Shown: positions 26,141-41,045, counted from the stretch's first letter. The stretch is DNA of 64,000 bases from Eutrigla gurnardus (GCA_963514095.1 OY741271.1:13272772-13336771), one strand, 5' to 3'. Numbers and translations are program-made. The notes: generated by a model from the sequence alone, not told the origin.

Positions 26141-29100
26141 GATACCTGCGTAACGCCAATCAGCAGCTGGCGCGTAGGTGGAGCGAGACCTGATGTCTTA
26201 CATCACGTTGTGCTGAAGGCTACTTAGAAAACTCATCGATGGTCATGATGCTCCTGAGAGCTGTCGCCTCCCCACCACACATGCACACACAAAATAGAGA
26301 GGAAAGAGAACGTCACGTTCGTGGACAGAAGTCCAAACATCAAGCTATTATGGAATTTTATTATAGGCTTTGGCGAAAAAGGACACGAATGAACATGACG
26401 TAGGCTAGTTGTAATTGCAGCTGAACATTAAATTTGGGATAAAACCTGAACTTGCATGTTCAGTCACATTCATCCAGCTCTTTGCCACCCTCCTCACATC
26501 TTTCCCACTCCAGTTGATGTAGTCATCAAAATACTAATCTTTTTTAAAAAGTAATTATATAGGCTGCAGATAGCAGATGGTAATGTATGTGACGAGGCTC
26601 CACAGCTGTGCTTGTAATGGCCATTCATACACAAACATGTGTCCACCTATCCCAGTGGGTTTTGGTCAGTTAATGAAGTATCAGGGTAATTTCCAACAAT
26701 ATTTCATGTATTTTAATACAAAATGAACATACATTTTGACAGTGTTGCATGTTTTTTTTATTACATACAAAATAAGAAAGCAAACTGATAGGAACTGAAA
26801 TCAAGAAGTGAATATTAGGCTGAGATGTAAAATCGTGTGGTGTTAGGACAGGCACATCAGCAGCATGCTGGCACTGACAGGACGAGTAACAAGTGATTCA
26901 GAGGGTCACTTGAGATAGTTTTCACGGCTGCTAAATTCTCTCTTAAACGGCTTTGACAGGTGGTGAGATGAAATGTTTGTCTTGTAACATCCAACAGAGT
27001 GACACTTTAATAAAAAAAACAACATTTACCTCCAAGCAGCACTACATGATTTAGTTGGTTTGGCAGTGTAGTTATCATTTCCGATAAAAGTAAACATTGG
27101 CTGGAGAATAACATTTAGTATTCATGTTAATCCTGACAAGATATTTATGCGTCATGAAAAAAGCATTTTCCCTATGTCACCAGCAGCTGAAAACAACTCA
27201 AATTACACTAAACCTATAATTTTTTGCTTGCAATTATACAGGCAATTACTATGCTGGTGTTTGCACACACATTCAGAATGCAGAGAAGCATGAATATTTC
27301 AGCAAAGCAAAGTTAGATCAAAGTTGCGATACAGGCACGGGGGACAGATATCGATGGCTGTGGCCTCTGGAGACTGATTCCCCAATAGCAGAGGGCATCA
27401 CACCCACAACAAAGCACCGAGCACGGATCCAAATAGTGCATTTTGCAAAAAGGTTAACACTGCTATGTTTTAGTAATGACTTCCTATTTCCATATTTGTC
27501 CTGTTCCTGTATGTTGTCGCGTGGGGATTGCGGCAGTCAGGGGTTCGGGATGGGAGATCTGACAGAGGTGGGGGAAGTCATTAATTGCATTTTTACATTA
27601 TTGATGAGTGTTTTTTCATCCTTCTTGGTAATCAAAGCAACCCTGCTTTTGGACTAACAGAGAGGAAAATAGTGCCAGGGGTAGTTTATCCGGCTGCCAT
27701 GGCAGGGGAAGCTTCTCATCCAGCTGAAGGGTGAATGGATATTGGTGTGGATGTGCTGCAGGGCGAGATGAACGTCCCTGCAATCCATCACATGTAGTCA
27801 CATACCCTGAACAATATGACACGCCTCCTCTGCTGTAATGCATTTGGATGTCATTCATCACTGGCACACTTGACAATGAAAACTCTTCCTGAGTGTGGGG
27901 TCCCCTCGGAGCGGCTGACAGCTGCATAGGGGCTGACAGCTAGGCAGGGCGTTCACGGTTAGCTGGCTCCCGGCAGGTAACCCATGGTGACTATACGTGG
28001 ACTAGTAGTAGACGGTTCGGCTTCTTGCTAGGATCATATAATATGATTATGTTTGAATTAGTGTAAACATCTAATGCACATCAATGAGGAATGATGAGCG
28101 GTAAGTTGGCCACTTGAAAATATTAAAATCTTCCTTTGCAACGGTTGAATGTTGTAAAAAGTTCATTGCCGTTCTCCTATTCAGATGATTCTCAAACATG
28201 TATCTGCATGCGCATAAAGAGCAGACTGAATGCCAGCATCTGGTTTGACTCGTACCTTCTTTAACTGTTTCATGAAGTTGTTTGTTTCCTGAATTAATAG
28301 GCTGAATAGTTTGAGATGACCTCGCTATGGAACACACGCTCTGCTTGTATGGAGGTCCATGTAAGGATATGAAAATATGCACTATTCTCCTGTTGATGTG
28401 TGTCTGGTGAAAGGAAGCAGCACATAGAACCTGGAGTTACAGTTACACAGTGATTCCTCTACTGTCTGCCTAATGGAGCTGCCAATCATCCATTTGTGCA
28501 GGCTTTCATGGCTTGAATGGGAGAAGATAAAGTATGTTCCACCCGTGGAGTTGAGAGGGCATGATGACGCAATGGCCCTTATAAGGGCGACCAGAGCGAG
28601 ACAGCAAAAGGAGAGTGTGCAAGGTTGAGAAGGGAGAGTGAGATCACAATGATGTGTGAGAAATGGCAGGGCATAGATTAAGCTATATTTGTATACAGGC
28701 CTGGTTTGGATGCACAGCTTGCAATCGCTTGCCAATAAGTCCAAAGGGGATTCCACATGTGTGAACACAGTAACAGGAAAACTGTCCTTCACACACCCAG
28801 TGGCCATCCCTGCTGTTCGCTCTTGCTCGTGGCGACATGGAGACTAAAATAAGCAGATCGAGACGATTCGGGGCCTCTCCGCGGTAGATCATAAGATGCA
28901 CCTGTCAATAATTGAGTTAATAGGCTCTAATCTTATGTGGTGAATATAACTTAGAGCTCACTCTATACTTCTCCTTGTGGCATGCAAAATGACTTTGATG
29001 GATGCAGTTTTTCATTCCACCCACTCCTCCCTAATCCATGACTTTTGAGGTCCCGAAGTGTCACTTCCATCTAAATGTTAATTTGGAGACTGAGACTGAC

Positions 29101-29639
29101 ATGGACTTTATGCTCTGAAAGTCTATTTGCATTAGACCTAGTTAGGTGTGAGAAACTATGAGCTGTTGTGTTGCTAAACCAAAACACACTCTCTTTTCTC
29201 TCTGTGTTTTGTAAAGAGCTACTAAAAGTGTTTTTCTGCTGTCTTCTTGTCAACAGCTTTAATCTTCTCTCTGTGACGATGGTTGGCACTGAGGCCTTTC
29301 AGAGAAAATAAGACTGTGCTGTTTAGGCTCTTGAATCTCTGTTGTGGTCTGTCTCGTAACAGCCTATTTTCAACTCATCATGCAATGAGAATACTCTTGA
29401 AGATAGATACAGCATCCTCTTCATCAGAATGACGCAATCAGAATATGTTACATGTGTATTTGCGCTGTAGAAGCTGACTTGAGTTGTGTTTTTAAACCTA
29501 CTCATGTTATTTATGCTGAAGAGATGCCATCGTCAGTTTGCCGAAGAATTTTTGTTTGCTGCTAAATGTTTTGCAATCAATGTCCGAGTTATGGAGATTT
29601 TTCGTTTGCAAAGAGTAACAGCTTTTTTGGACTTCCAGC
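26141..29639. other. Spacer, no gene seen
   Basis: AT-rich DNA upstream of tac3. An ACGTCA half-CRE lies near 26310. The open frames here, including 28382-28807 on the minus strand, lack splice signals or any recognisable domain. This stretch may hold tac3 enhancers, but nothing in the sequence proves it. Confidence 0.4.
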
Positions 29640-30300
29640 CCATAATAATCAGCAGAGATGTTCCTCTGCACTATGTTAGCCACTTTATTATGGTGCTCCA
29701 TGTACGCCCTACCTGCCTGCATCTTAGGCCCTGCTGTTATGTCTTGGACTGTCTCAGGAGTGTCTTTGCACAGCCTGCACCTGGGGTCCTGTCTGGTGTG
29801 GCCTCTCTTGACCTTGTGCTCAGTGCCTGTTCTTGTGCTGCCATGTTTAGTGCCTTTTCTGCCATGATTTGTGCCTTGAGCCACTGGTATGATGTCTCGA
29901 TATCAGCCACTTCTTCTATCTGTCGGTGGTAGATGCCCTGCAGGGGCTTGTCCTTCCATGATGGCAGAGGCAGGTTATGTGTTGGTAGTTGGAAGGAATC
30001 GTTCCTGGGGGTCCTTCATGATCAGGACTTGGGTTTGGCCTTGGGTTAACCACTCTGGGTGGGGACCATCCATCAGCAACTGCTTCATTTGTGCTGCCAC
30101 ACATTCATGGAGTGCAGTTAGTTTCTTTCTAGTAGGGCCTGGTGCTGTCCAGCCCTTCATACCTGACACTCTTTCTTTGATGTCTGCCATTGTGATGGTA
30201 ACTGGGTCTTGTTCTGGGAGGTTGCAAATGTTTTTCCAGTATTGTCTGTTCTCATACTCTTACTCTACCACTGGGATTCAACTTTGGATGGTTGGTAGCT
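29640..30300 (-). pseudogene. Non-LTR retrotransposon polyprotein remnant
   Basis: Minus-strand fragments resemble a LINE polyprotein found in many fish and invertebrates: MKGWTAPGPTRKKLTALHE, AAQMKQLLMDGPHPEWLTQG and LIMKDPQERF (RT N-terminal part, about 30180-29990), and HTRQDPRCRLCKDTPETVQ with MQAGRAYMEHHNKVA (zinc-knuckle C-terminal part, about 29800-29680). The catalytic core between them is missing, and frameshifts occur. Inactive. Confidence 0.75.
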
Positions 30301-32124
30301 AAAGCTGTGAGTCTTGGTTTGGGAGTTTTCCTAATCAACTGTCATTATTTGAGGAGTTTGCAATGAGACAGGGTTCGTCTTTGAACTAAACAAACCAATT
30401 TTAATCAAAAGTTATGTTTTTCTTAGTCTAGCTGCAAGCTTGCAACTTGGACCTCCACTGTGTGTTCACAGAGTGCTTACTTGATATTTTGTTTTAAATT
30501 CCATCTTTTAGGTGTCTAATTTTAGAGCTCTGAATGTATGTTGGAGATGTAGGGTGTATAGATCAATACTGTGGTGATTAGGGGAATATGGTATATTAAT
30601 ATTGATTAGTATAGCGATTGAGCTTCCATCACAGCTTGATATTGCACTTACTCGACTAATTTCTGTCTGTCATGCCGGGTCATAAAACAGTGTCAAGGGA
30701 AATTATGGAGTCATGTCATCAAAGTGTGCAACATAGGGACTGAGACATAAATTAGAAACCACAAAACCACATCACAGTCACATTATTCTCCGTTTGATTG
30801 AATCGGAACGTTTGATGTTGAATGAATTGTGTTATTCGTCCCTACCTGCTGCGTGAGTGTCCACGTGAGCGTACTGTACTTTCACAGTTGCAGTACAGAG
30901 AGAGTGCAGACACACATATTAGTATACAAACACACAAACAAACTTCACACTTGATTTACACAGCTGTGATGCGACGGGTGCCAATGAGACAATGTGAAAC
31001 ATTTCCCACGACAGCGCTGGAAATACTAGGCCCCACTGATCTCGGCTCTTTTCTATTTCAATAATGTCAGTTGTTTCCTGAGTGGGCTGGTTTACTTCTT
31101 TGTTGTTTATTTGCTAACGTTGTTAAGAAAGTACAATGATAGATAATGACTTTAAAATGTGAGAGTCTCCTCCACCACTGGCCGATGCCCACTGTACACT
31201 CGGGGTTGTTGTGTTTTGAAGCAGAATACAGATTGCCACAACACTGGAGCAAAGGTGAGTCCTGCGTAGAGGTAATTTCACAGGCAATAAGAAAAACTCG
31301 CCTATGAATGACCAGTGGCATTTTTGTGCTCCACTTTGTCTCTTTTCACAGGAGACCAAGTCAATGAAACATATTCATGGAGCGTTCACCTACCTTAGAG
31401 AAACAGCTGTTATTGCTTTCGTGGTATGAGGGGTCAGCTATTGATCAACTCTGACACATCACATCAAGATGGTTGTGTTTCTCTTGAAGGCAAAGCAACA
31501 CGTTGACAGCACCGGCTCATATCTCCGTTGGTACACAAACAAGAGGCGTCCTCACTTTTTTTCTGTTTGATTTGAAATGGTGGTAGAAACTCAAACATGA
31601 TGGGTTTTTAAAACGTATTAGGTAATACATAAGAGATTTACAAGGTTCAGAATTAAAGGGAACTTCACAGCGGCAACAATCAATGCTTTTATCTCAACAA
31701 CGGCCAAATAAAGTCAAAGGAGTGACTTGCAGTGACAAACCCAGAAAAGGAGCATCCCCTGCTTTGGTGTTATTCGTATTCTATAGTATCTATGATAATC
31801 TACAAGTCACTTATGGTTACTGGAGACGAGTTGAACAAGATGCTTGAATTTTGATGGCTCTAATAAATCAACTGTACGCTATATGCACAGCCCCCGGCCA
31901 CAGAAATTAGTGGCTGGTTAACATAGTGGAGCAACAGCAGCCATATATTTCCCACAGGAGTTCGTTGAGAGGCACATGAAATGATTGCTAATGTTGCCTT
32001 CAAACTGGACCTCCAGGATTTCATCATTTTACTTAAACCAACACACTCATAAAACGACTCTGATCTGATTTAAATGCAGTTGGAATGTTCTAATGAGCTA
32101 GATTCTCTATCATGTTTACCAAAA
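30301..32124. other. Spacer, no gene seen
   Basis: No exon, tRNA-like fold or long repeat recognised. Confidence 0.4.
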
Positions 32125-32620
32125 TTGATTTAGGTTTTAGATAGTCTGTTTAAGTTTTGTCCATATTCAATAAACATTACCTGAAAATGTTTGTCAAGGT
32201 TAGAAATTAACTTCTTGTAAGAAACTATTTTTCCAGGCGTAATAACAGTCAGCCCAACGGCTGTCTTGGCTCCATTGTGATTGACGGATACGAGGGCGGA
32301 ACCAAAGGATAAAGAAGGTCAACGATTGGCTGAAAGTTAAACCTCGGGCTTGTGTGAATTTCAGGCTCGTACTGATTCGGCTCAACAGTTGCTATAAATT
32401 ATTTTTCATCTTCTCCCAGTACGTCTTCGTCATATTCATACTGTCTCATACAAGCTTGCCTAACCGTTGCTGGTCCAATCAGAGCCAGCCAGAGAACTAT
32501 TAGCCAATGGGATGCGGCCAAGTTGAGCTCTACTAAAGTAAACACTGCAGACACTGAAGCAAACAAAATGTGTTGAAGACAGGGGAAATCTCTGCTAATG
32601 GCTAGAAGCCAGAATTAGAC
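32125..32620 (+). repeat. Dispersed repeat family, copy B
   Basis: Collinear with 54670-55640 (same strand) and with the reverse complement of 16122-16515. Shared blocks include GTAAGAAACTATTTTTCCAG, CAACGGCTGTCTTGGC, TGTGATTGACGGAT, GGGCGGAACCAA, GAATTTCAGGCTCGTACTGA, AGCCAGA.AACTATT.GCCA and CTACTAAAGTAAACACTGCA. It lacks the insertion seen in copy C. Confidence 0.85.
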
Positions 32621-33009
32621 TGTGGTTCTTTTTTAAAGGAACTGAAGCTTAAGGCACTTCCTTGCTGCCTTCATCACTCACTTCACTTTTTAAACTCTGT
32701 TTGTTGTTTTATGAATTACAAACCCACAGATTAAATGTCTTCATAGATATCAAATGCTGCTAATTGATATTCATGTAACATCAACTGTGTTTGGAACTAT
32801 GATTACATTATTCAACACTTCTTTTTCATGAGGTGTTTTCTCATTATATTGAGAACAGCTTTGTGTATGTTATGCATGTAATTGACCATTCACATGTGCT
32901 TGTATTTTCATTTTTTTCCCTTTCTGTTCAATGATTATATGAGGAGCTTTTACTGCGTTGTCGACCATGGAGCCAAAGACAGATAAAAGCTCCACCAACC
33001 CCGGTCCCT

Positions 33010-33016
<7 letters not shown>

Positions 33017-33105
<89 letters not shown>
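33017..33105 (+). repeat. (CA)n microsatellite
   Basis: About 44 CA units. Confidence 0.95.
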
Positions 33106-33108
<3 letters not shown>

Positions 33109-36100
33109 AATGACTGATGGCCTTCGGCTCTCCTCTGTAAATGACAAGTGCCATCCATAACAGGCAGGCAGGGGCTGGTAAAGTGATTACGTTCATAACA
33201 CACAGTGTCTTGGTAAACACAGCTGGCACCCACGTCTGTCAGGCTAGACATGAAGGCAAATCGCTCAGGCCATGCAAAATCATGGATTGTGTTTTAGGTA
33301 TGTCTTGATAGAGGGTCCGTCGCCATGGCAGATGGATGGACAGCAGCTTTATTCCACCTCACTTACTGTGGAAACAGTGACCGTCTGAGCCAGAGGATGT
33401 CAGAGACGGCCAAGTATGATAAAAAACTGATAAGATAGGAGGAGGACACTTAAAGTCTATTGTGAGCATAGGAAGCACATTATAAGCTCGTTATACGTCC
33501 CTATCTGATAATAATATGCACTATAATTCATTAGAAATCTGCCATGACTCTATAATGAGATCCTTATCTGATGGTGCCACGTCCTGATTATAGCAAATGT
33601 ACTTTGATTTGCTTATGATATGCCAGTATCTAGAAGACAAAGTGGGCTAGTTTATGACAATATTAATTATCATTAGTATATTATAAAACTCAACATAAAA
33701 TCGTTGGGTGGTATTTCTTTATTTATTTTCCCTTTTTTCTTCTTTAACCTGTCTTTTAGTTTAGCACAGGGCATCTGTCTTCAGGATAAACGTCTGAAAG
33801 GATGACACATCCTCCTTCCCACCAACCCTGTGTGGACGAGCTCGCTCTTCATACTACGTCTGCTGCTCTGCCCGTAATGCAGCGGGTGAGTGCGTCACAC
33901 AGATGAGCTCACAACCTAAATGAGCGTCTGCGATAGATGCCAAGGAGTACTGACCAATACTGCGTTGTTTGACGCAATGAACACTGCGAGGAAATGACTT
34001 TGAGGAAATCATCCTCAAGGCTGAGGTGTGCAAATATCAGCAAAAATCATCTTTCCCATTTTGTTTCCGCCTGCGTTTTTATACACTTCCTCCTGTCTTT
34101 TCAAAGGTATTTTCAGTCTTCATCCAGATTAAATTCATTATCTCAATTGAGATATTTAAGTAAGTGTGAAAGTGAAATATCGGTTTGGAGCTCAGTAAAG
34201 GGAGACTCGGGCGTCAGAGGACAAAAAGATAATTAGTGAGCGGCTGTCACAACAGGATACCGTTGAATGACAACATTATTTGTTTCCTTCCGCCAGTAAC
34301 TCATCATCTAATTAAAGGTGGCACCATATCTTTCACATTTCATCCAGTGTCTGACCATCAAGCCTCAGTGACACTGTTTCCCCTGTCCCCCTCTCGCCCC
34401 TCAAACGTTTTCATCCCCATCATTTCCTGAAACGCTGCAGGGCTTACAATGCATCTATTGTAAGAGATTTATATACATATTCCTTGGGGACATAAAACAT
34501 CTGTGACTCACTGTGGCTTTTGGGTCCCACATTAGCAAGGAGCTAATGGACAGATCAGTTGGGCAGAAACTTGTTTGCTAGAGGATTGCTGCATAGAAGT
34601 GATACTTTTTTAGTTAAATGTAGATAAGGATGTATAACATTTTAATATGAAAATTAATAATGTTGAATTATAAGAGGCAGTTTGATCTGTTTTAGCTGAG
34701 TGCTGTATCCAGTACATTGTACTATACAAGTATAGTCCAGGCTCGTTGTCTTCTTGCAGATTGCTTATCTTAGGTCTGCCAGTAGATCTTTTTCACACAA
34801 GACATTTTGGCATTTCACAGTGAACACAGTGTAAATAATAAAACCCATGATGAATGATTATGATTTAGCTGCTTCGGTGTGTAAGTCCTGGTGTTTTGCA
34901 TGCTGTCAGACTGTCACACTGGCTTATGAGGACAGAATAGAAGACAGCCATTGTTTTTAACTAATAGCACATGTGCTGATCAAGAATTTAGTGGAATGAT
35001 TAATTTTCTTTCTTCTTAACCAAACATCAATTGTATACATTTTATAATTTCAGCATCCAATCCTAGCAGACTTCCCAGCATGCACTGTTTGAGACAGACT
35101 TACTATATGTAGTTTGAATAAAACCTACATGGACATCTGCTGTGCATCTTTAACACACATGGAAGAAAAGGACTTCAGGTCCAATTCTGTGGCTGGTTCA
35201 GATGAGCTCTTATTACTGTCAGGGGAGAAAGATGTTCACCAGAAGCTGTAGAATAGGATACGATGAAATTACAACTGTGAGGTAATTAATTTTCTTCTAC
35301 ACACATCTTAAGTCGGGGATATTTCTTTTCATGATAAAGAAAACAACGATTTGTATGAAATTCAGTCCTTCTCCCCAAACACATAGTACGTTACATTAAC
35401 TGTAGCTTTAAGAGGGGCGGCTGTAAATGTTGTCTGTGAAGCCTCTTGGCATATAACAACATAGGACTGTGCATTGTGTCCCATGGATGCCTGTCCTTAA
35501 ACCGATTACACAGACAAAACAAGGACTCATTCATCGAAAAACATCGTAAACTTCTTGAGTAACATTAGACTAAAATATTCATAGTTTTCTTTGGCTAAGA
35601 CCAGACTAGTTTAGTCCACTAAAAATGGCTAATAATTATTTGACTAGACATTATTAAAACTTAAGTGACCTTTTGATCCCAGGACTGAGATTAAATATAA
35701 AATCACAATTACATAAAATACATAAATACAATGTTTAAAAACTTGTCATAGTCTCAACTATGACTTCGCTTTCTCTTTGATACATTTTGTTTGTTATGTA
35801 TGACATGTTATTAATGTAGCAATATTTATGGATATGGCTTTTTGTCTAATTTTGATTTAAATATGTATAATCATGAGGGCCATTGTGCCAGTTTTCAAAT
35901 ACCAGCATTTAACTCTCTAATGTGATGCAGCTTTCTAACGTTTCCATGCACGGTATTTCTGTAAATTTGGACAGTTTCAATAAAAGTACTTTTCATTCCT
36001 TTCTAAAGTCATGTTCTTGCTTCAAGGACAAAAATTGGTTTGCGAACACCGCATATATTTTCATTTATTGAAGGGTCTTCTTTCACTGCTTGAGAACAGT

Positions 36101-38954
36101 TAATTAGATTCACTGCAGCCACGGTCAGGGCAGAAGGACAATTTGCCTTGACCGCCTACTCCGACATGAAGGACTGCAGACCTCTCTCACAATTGTGGCT
36201 TTTGTCTCGGAGCTGCTGCCATGCCAACACAACTAAGCCACCCAGCTACTGCCAGCTCAGCCCTCTAAGATGCCTTGTGAGAGCAACATATTGGGAAACT
36301 GTCAATTTAGAGCCCTTAATGACAAGCATAGTAAGTTTCAGATTTACTGCCGTGCACTTAAATTAATGTGTTATGAATTGTATCCAGAGCTTAGCTGAGG
36401 GTACGTGGCAATTTTGTGTGACCCTTGAGTGGGAGTTGGGTTATTACGTGACTTAATTTCCCTGAAGAGGAAGTGATATTAGTCAGAAGACTGTATTTTA
36501 TATGATCCTTTATCAAGGGAGCGTTGATAAATGTCTGTCACAGCAGGATGTTGCCATTAGTGGAAATAGTCAGAGTATTGGAAGACAAAGGCCAATAATG
36601 AGCTTAATCATACAGGTGTTGGACAGAACGAAATGGGGAAGTTGAGTCTGAGATGCTAGTAAGAAGCAGCCGTTTTCTTCTGAGACATTGATACGCTGTT
36701 GTGTAATTTTGGAGTGTACGCAGGTGTAACACCCCAAGAAGCTGCACAAAAGAGAGAGGCATCCATGCGGATGATGTTCCTCATTCTGCATCTGATTTGG
36801 CATCATGTGTAGATTTTGCATCATGTGTAGATTTTGACTATTTGCATTTGCACACGCTTCAACTTGTTCACTCTGTAGTTTAAATGCAGCACAGTCTGTG
36901 TACACACTTCCACTCAGTGACCACTGTTTGCTCAGAAGATATCTCATAAAAAGTAATGGCTATCTTTTTTTTTTGACCAGTGGCCCCTTAAAATGAAGCA
37001 GTGTCTGCTTAATTGCCGTGTCTGAGTTGAATACCTTTTAAATTTTAAAAGGTAATGGTTTCACAAAACTTTCAAAAAACAGCTCACCTCTTCAATTTGA
37101 ACGCTGACCTTTTTTTGCATTCAGGTTAGACTCGTTTCTTGTAGATGATTCATTCTTCTTGCCGACAAGGTTTTCTGTTGTCGGTGGTTAACATTTTGTT
37201 CAAGAGTTCAAGTCTTGATATTCCCATGTTTCATATGAAATATTCTTAATCAATGAATTATTCTTTATCCATTCTCAACATTTAGTGCGTCAACACTGTG
37301 GATGTATGGTAAACAGTTTCTCATCTCATGCATTCTGATTTCTAGTTTGATTGTAGCCTAAATGCAAAAATCTCAGATCTTGTTTTTTCCATCCTGAAAA
37401 GAATGTCTTGTCTTAATTAGATTGTGAAAGTGTGCATAGCAAATCTAACTTTTTTGTTTCATCTTTTCCCCTAAATTAATTTGGCCAGATCCAGTTTGCA
37501 AACAACTGTAGAAAGCGTGTCATGTTTCATCAAGCAAAAAAAAAGACATTCTTGCCTTCACAGAAGGATTACTCTCACATCTTTGCATACAACATGTTTG
37601 ATACAAAACACTAGAGAGAGAAAGAGATGGGGAGCGAGGAAGATGGCAGATCGGGGACGTGCCCTCTCCTCTAGGGTGCAGACGTGTATTTAGAGAAAAG
37701 AGTACATACGTATCCACCTCTTCAGATTCCATTTGAAGATCCGTGTCTGACCATCTCCCCATGTGCACTTATTGCCACATCTCATTGCACGGAGCTCTCA
37801 AGAGAAGAGCTGCTGTCTAGTGCAAAACTAGTTCCATGCCATTCTGCTTTTGCTTTCAGGAATCGTGAGGTTTATAAATGGAAAAAAGGACATCTTCTTC
37901 AAATTCAACATTAAAAAGATTATTTTCTATACACTCTGATGTTTAGATGTGGTGTGATATTTGTCCAATTCTAGTTGGCTCATTAGTTATGTGAATAGAC
38001 ATTCCAACAAATATTTGAATGCAATACAACTGTAAATGATTAAGTGTCTAATACATTTTTCCAAATATACAGACCCTTTTTATTTCCACACTGTTGCAGC
38101 AGAGTTAAACTTTCTAAATATCTGAAACTCAAGTGCCATCTCAGTGGAAATTTGGCATTTGGCTTTCCTTTTACTTTAAGGTGCTGCAGAATTCATACGG
38201 GTCATTTGGTTTCACAGTGTCTTTGAAGAGCATCGTAGAAAAAAAATAGCAGAGCGGCCATCTGTCCAATCTCCTTTTCTCTGTCACAAGGCTATGCATT
38301 GTTCTTTCATACATGCTCACAGAGCAGAAAGAGCAGCTCTTTATAGATAATGTACTATATATAGTCAGAACAATAGGGGCTAAATACATACCGTTCATAT
38401 GTACTGAATGACCTTGAACATCAGCCTGCAGGGTTACACAAGCTTGATGTGTGAAGACTTTTGATGGCTTATGCCTTGCAGAGTGAGTGGGACTGCATTG
38501 TTTCAGGCACGACAGTAGGGCCATCTAGTGGCTGACATGTGTAATGCTGCAAGATGTAGACAACTGCTGGCAAGCTGTCACTGTTTGGGAATGCTTGAAA
38601 AAAAAAGAAAGAGAAAAGAAATCCCAGGGTAACGACACGAGGGCCATCTATTACGGGAACTCAGCAACGCTCTCCAGACAGTACAATGGTGCTCTTCATC
38701 CCAGTACAAAGCAGCACCAGTCAGCTCCTGCTGCTGCCAGCTGCATGCGATGCTCACAAAATAGATTCAGCATTGTCTGATTGCTGCTCCGATGAGACTC
38801 TTTAAAACGTTACAGCGCTAATGTTTCTGCTCAATGTATTACAAAGGTATACCGCATGGTTATATGCTTGAATGTAACAAATGCTCAACTGTTCAAATTC
38901 ATAAAAATGTTTTAAATTGTACTGTGGAGCCTACGTTTCCATAGATACCAAATA
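33106..38954. other. Spacer of about 5.8 kb, no gene seen
   Basis: I found no splice-bounded coding exon, RNA gene or clear transposon. A stretch at about 35560-35720 with CTAAA-rich motifs may be old repeat. It lies upstream of tac3 and downstream of znf385a, so distal regulatory DNA is possible but not visible. Confidence 0.4.
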
Positions 38955-39054
38955 CACTCAATATCCACTTTATTATCTTGACCCCTATAAAACCTCTAAG
39001 AAATGTGTTTTTATTGTATTGTCTTAGCTATACCTAATAAAGTAGCCGTTAGTG
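38955..39054. mobile_element. Short Tc1/mariner-type MITE
   Basis: The left end has CACTCA then CCACTTTATTA; the right end has TACCTAATAAAGTAGCCG then TTAGTG, an imperfect inverted repeat resembling the CACTTTATTAGGTA termini of a common fish Tc1-like family. TA precedes the left end; the right TA appears mutated. Only 100 bp remain, with no coding. Confidence 0.55.
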
Positions 39055-40393
39055 CATATCCAGAACTAGCAGATAGTGATACTGTCAAAGAGTGTTTGGT
39101 GAAATGTGAGTAGTTCAAAGTTTAAAGGTTCTCTATATGATTTTCAGAGCATTCATATAGTAGCTAACCCAATTTAGTATAGTAAAGATATAGTAGCGTT
39201 ACTCAGGTAAACACTCCTCCGTCAGCACTGCTGCTGTTTGCACTGTTCCTGCTGCTAGCATCGTTAGCTGCGAGCCAAGCTAATTATTTTATTCTAACAC
39301 AAAATCCACGAGTCAGTAATATTTCTCCAGATGATTCAACTTTATCATCCAAAACGATCAAACATGCATAATGTTCATCTGTTTCACTGTGGATTTTCTC
39401 TCTCTTGTTGTAGTGACATGCATAATGTGCATTAGTGATTCGATATTTGTTTTGTATTTTTCTTTATGAGTTATGGCATTTGATTGAAGGTCACACAATG
39501 ATTGATTCATAAAAACTCTGACAACCTTTAGTTTCATTTAATGATTTATTGACATTTACTTTTTTTTTCCCACCATGGTTTCTCTTGATACCAATAGTAT
39601 TTACCATAAAGTTTCTTTTTCATTTAAATTACATTTATAATGTTTTACTCACATACACATTTATTGTTTAATTTTCTTATTGCAATAAACAAGACTAGCC
39701 AGAATGAGTCGGGTATTGCTACAATTTGCCATACAAACTCTTGTCCCCTCTGACAATGAAATTCAAAAAATAACTTTATTGGCAAGACAAAATTACACCA
39801 TAGCCTCTCCATCTCTCTCATTATCTCTGCTCGGGGAGAGGCTGAGGGCAGAATAAGGCTAAGGGTATTAGCCTAAACACAGCTAACATGAAATACCTGC
39901 CCAGAAAATAGGAATCTACTGTAACATTTATTTTCCATGTGAATCACGAGGATGAAATAGTGGAAATGACCACAGTATGACCACATCTGTGGTGCTTGCT
40001 ACTTGACTGACCTACCGGGGACAAGATTACTACACAACTTTAATTTGATTAGGTCATTGATCAATAATCTAGAATCCAGGATGATTGATCAATCTTTTTC
40101 CAAATCAAAACGTGCAGGTTTTCTGTCTCCATTATTGTGTCCCACCACTTTTATCTGCCTTATTCTCTGATTGGTGGGGAAGTGAGGAGAAAGCAGGTCC
40201 CAACACACACTACAATACACATGGAGCACACACCGACAGGAAGGAGAGCACAGTATCTCGCTCGTAAAATGAAGTACGAAGGTTTCTGTTCAGCAACAAA
40301 AAGAGCACAACGGTGGGAGCTGACACCGAGCCAGCTCCTTCTTTAAGTAATGGCATTAAAAATGTTCCTCAGGATTTTCATTTAAACATATTT

Positions 40394-40475
<82 letters not shown>

Positions 40476-41024
40476 AAAACTCCAAGTCCAACGAAAAAAA
40501 ATAAGATTGTTGAACAATTCTAGCTTTTAAATCCCTTGATACCTGGTGATGTACCCTGTTCCCCAAGCAGAGATTACCATAGTAAAAAGGCCCTTTAATA
40601 TGAAGGGTCGGTCCCTAAGCCCAGCTCAACCTCTCTCTCTCGCTCTCTCTCTCTCTGTAGCCTACTCCCCATGGAAGAACAGAAAAGTCTGTCAGCTGGC
40701 GTGCTCCCAGTTTACATGACTCCAGACAACATGTCACAATGATAACAAGTCACTCTAATAAAAATTGCTCATTGCATTGCAATATTCAGACAAAGGTAAG
40801 ACATTAGAGCTCATTGCTTCTCAATGAAAGGGCACAGTGTACATCTCGTTCAGAAGAGGGCAAACGTTTCCAAGCCGTCGAGTGAGATAGGCCTGCCGCT
40901 GCTTAGCTAGCTTCCGTGGCTCCCCGCTGATCTGCTCGCATGTCAGTCCGTATTAGTCAACGCCATCTAATAATTCCACCCTTCTCATCTCTTCACGGAT
41001 GCAGTTATTAACATTTTTCCTACC
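39055..41024. other. Spacer, no gene seen
   Basis: AT-rich, with a CA microsatellite at 40396-40471 and a short CT-rich run at 40631-40656. Confidence 0.4.
40396..40471 (+). repeat. (CA)n microsatellite
   Basis: About 38 CA units. Confidence 0.95.
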
Positions 41025-41039
41025 TACAAAAATATGTTT

Positions 41040-41045
41040 TTTATT
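41040..41045 (-). terminator. Poly(A) signal, likely znf385a
   Basis: Minus-strand AATAAA in ACAATAAAAAAC, implying a 3' UTR of about 1.65 kb from the stop at 42687. An alternative end closer to or further from the stop cannot be excluded. Confidence 0.4.

Noticed and set aside
28382..28807. A 141-codon minus-strand frame in the tac3-znf385a spacer
   Set aside because: No domain, no splice signals, no start context and no similarity I recognise; consistent with chance.
32870..33229. Cys-Val or Thr-His rich open frames at CA/GT tracts (also near 13300, 40400, 51000, 52900)
   Set aside because: Microsatellites have no stop codons in several frames; these are artefacts of repeat sequence.
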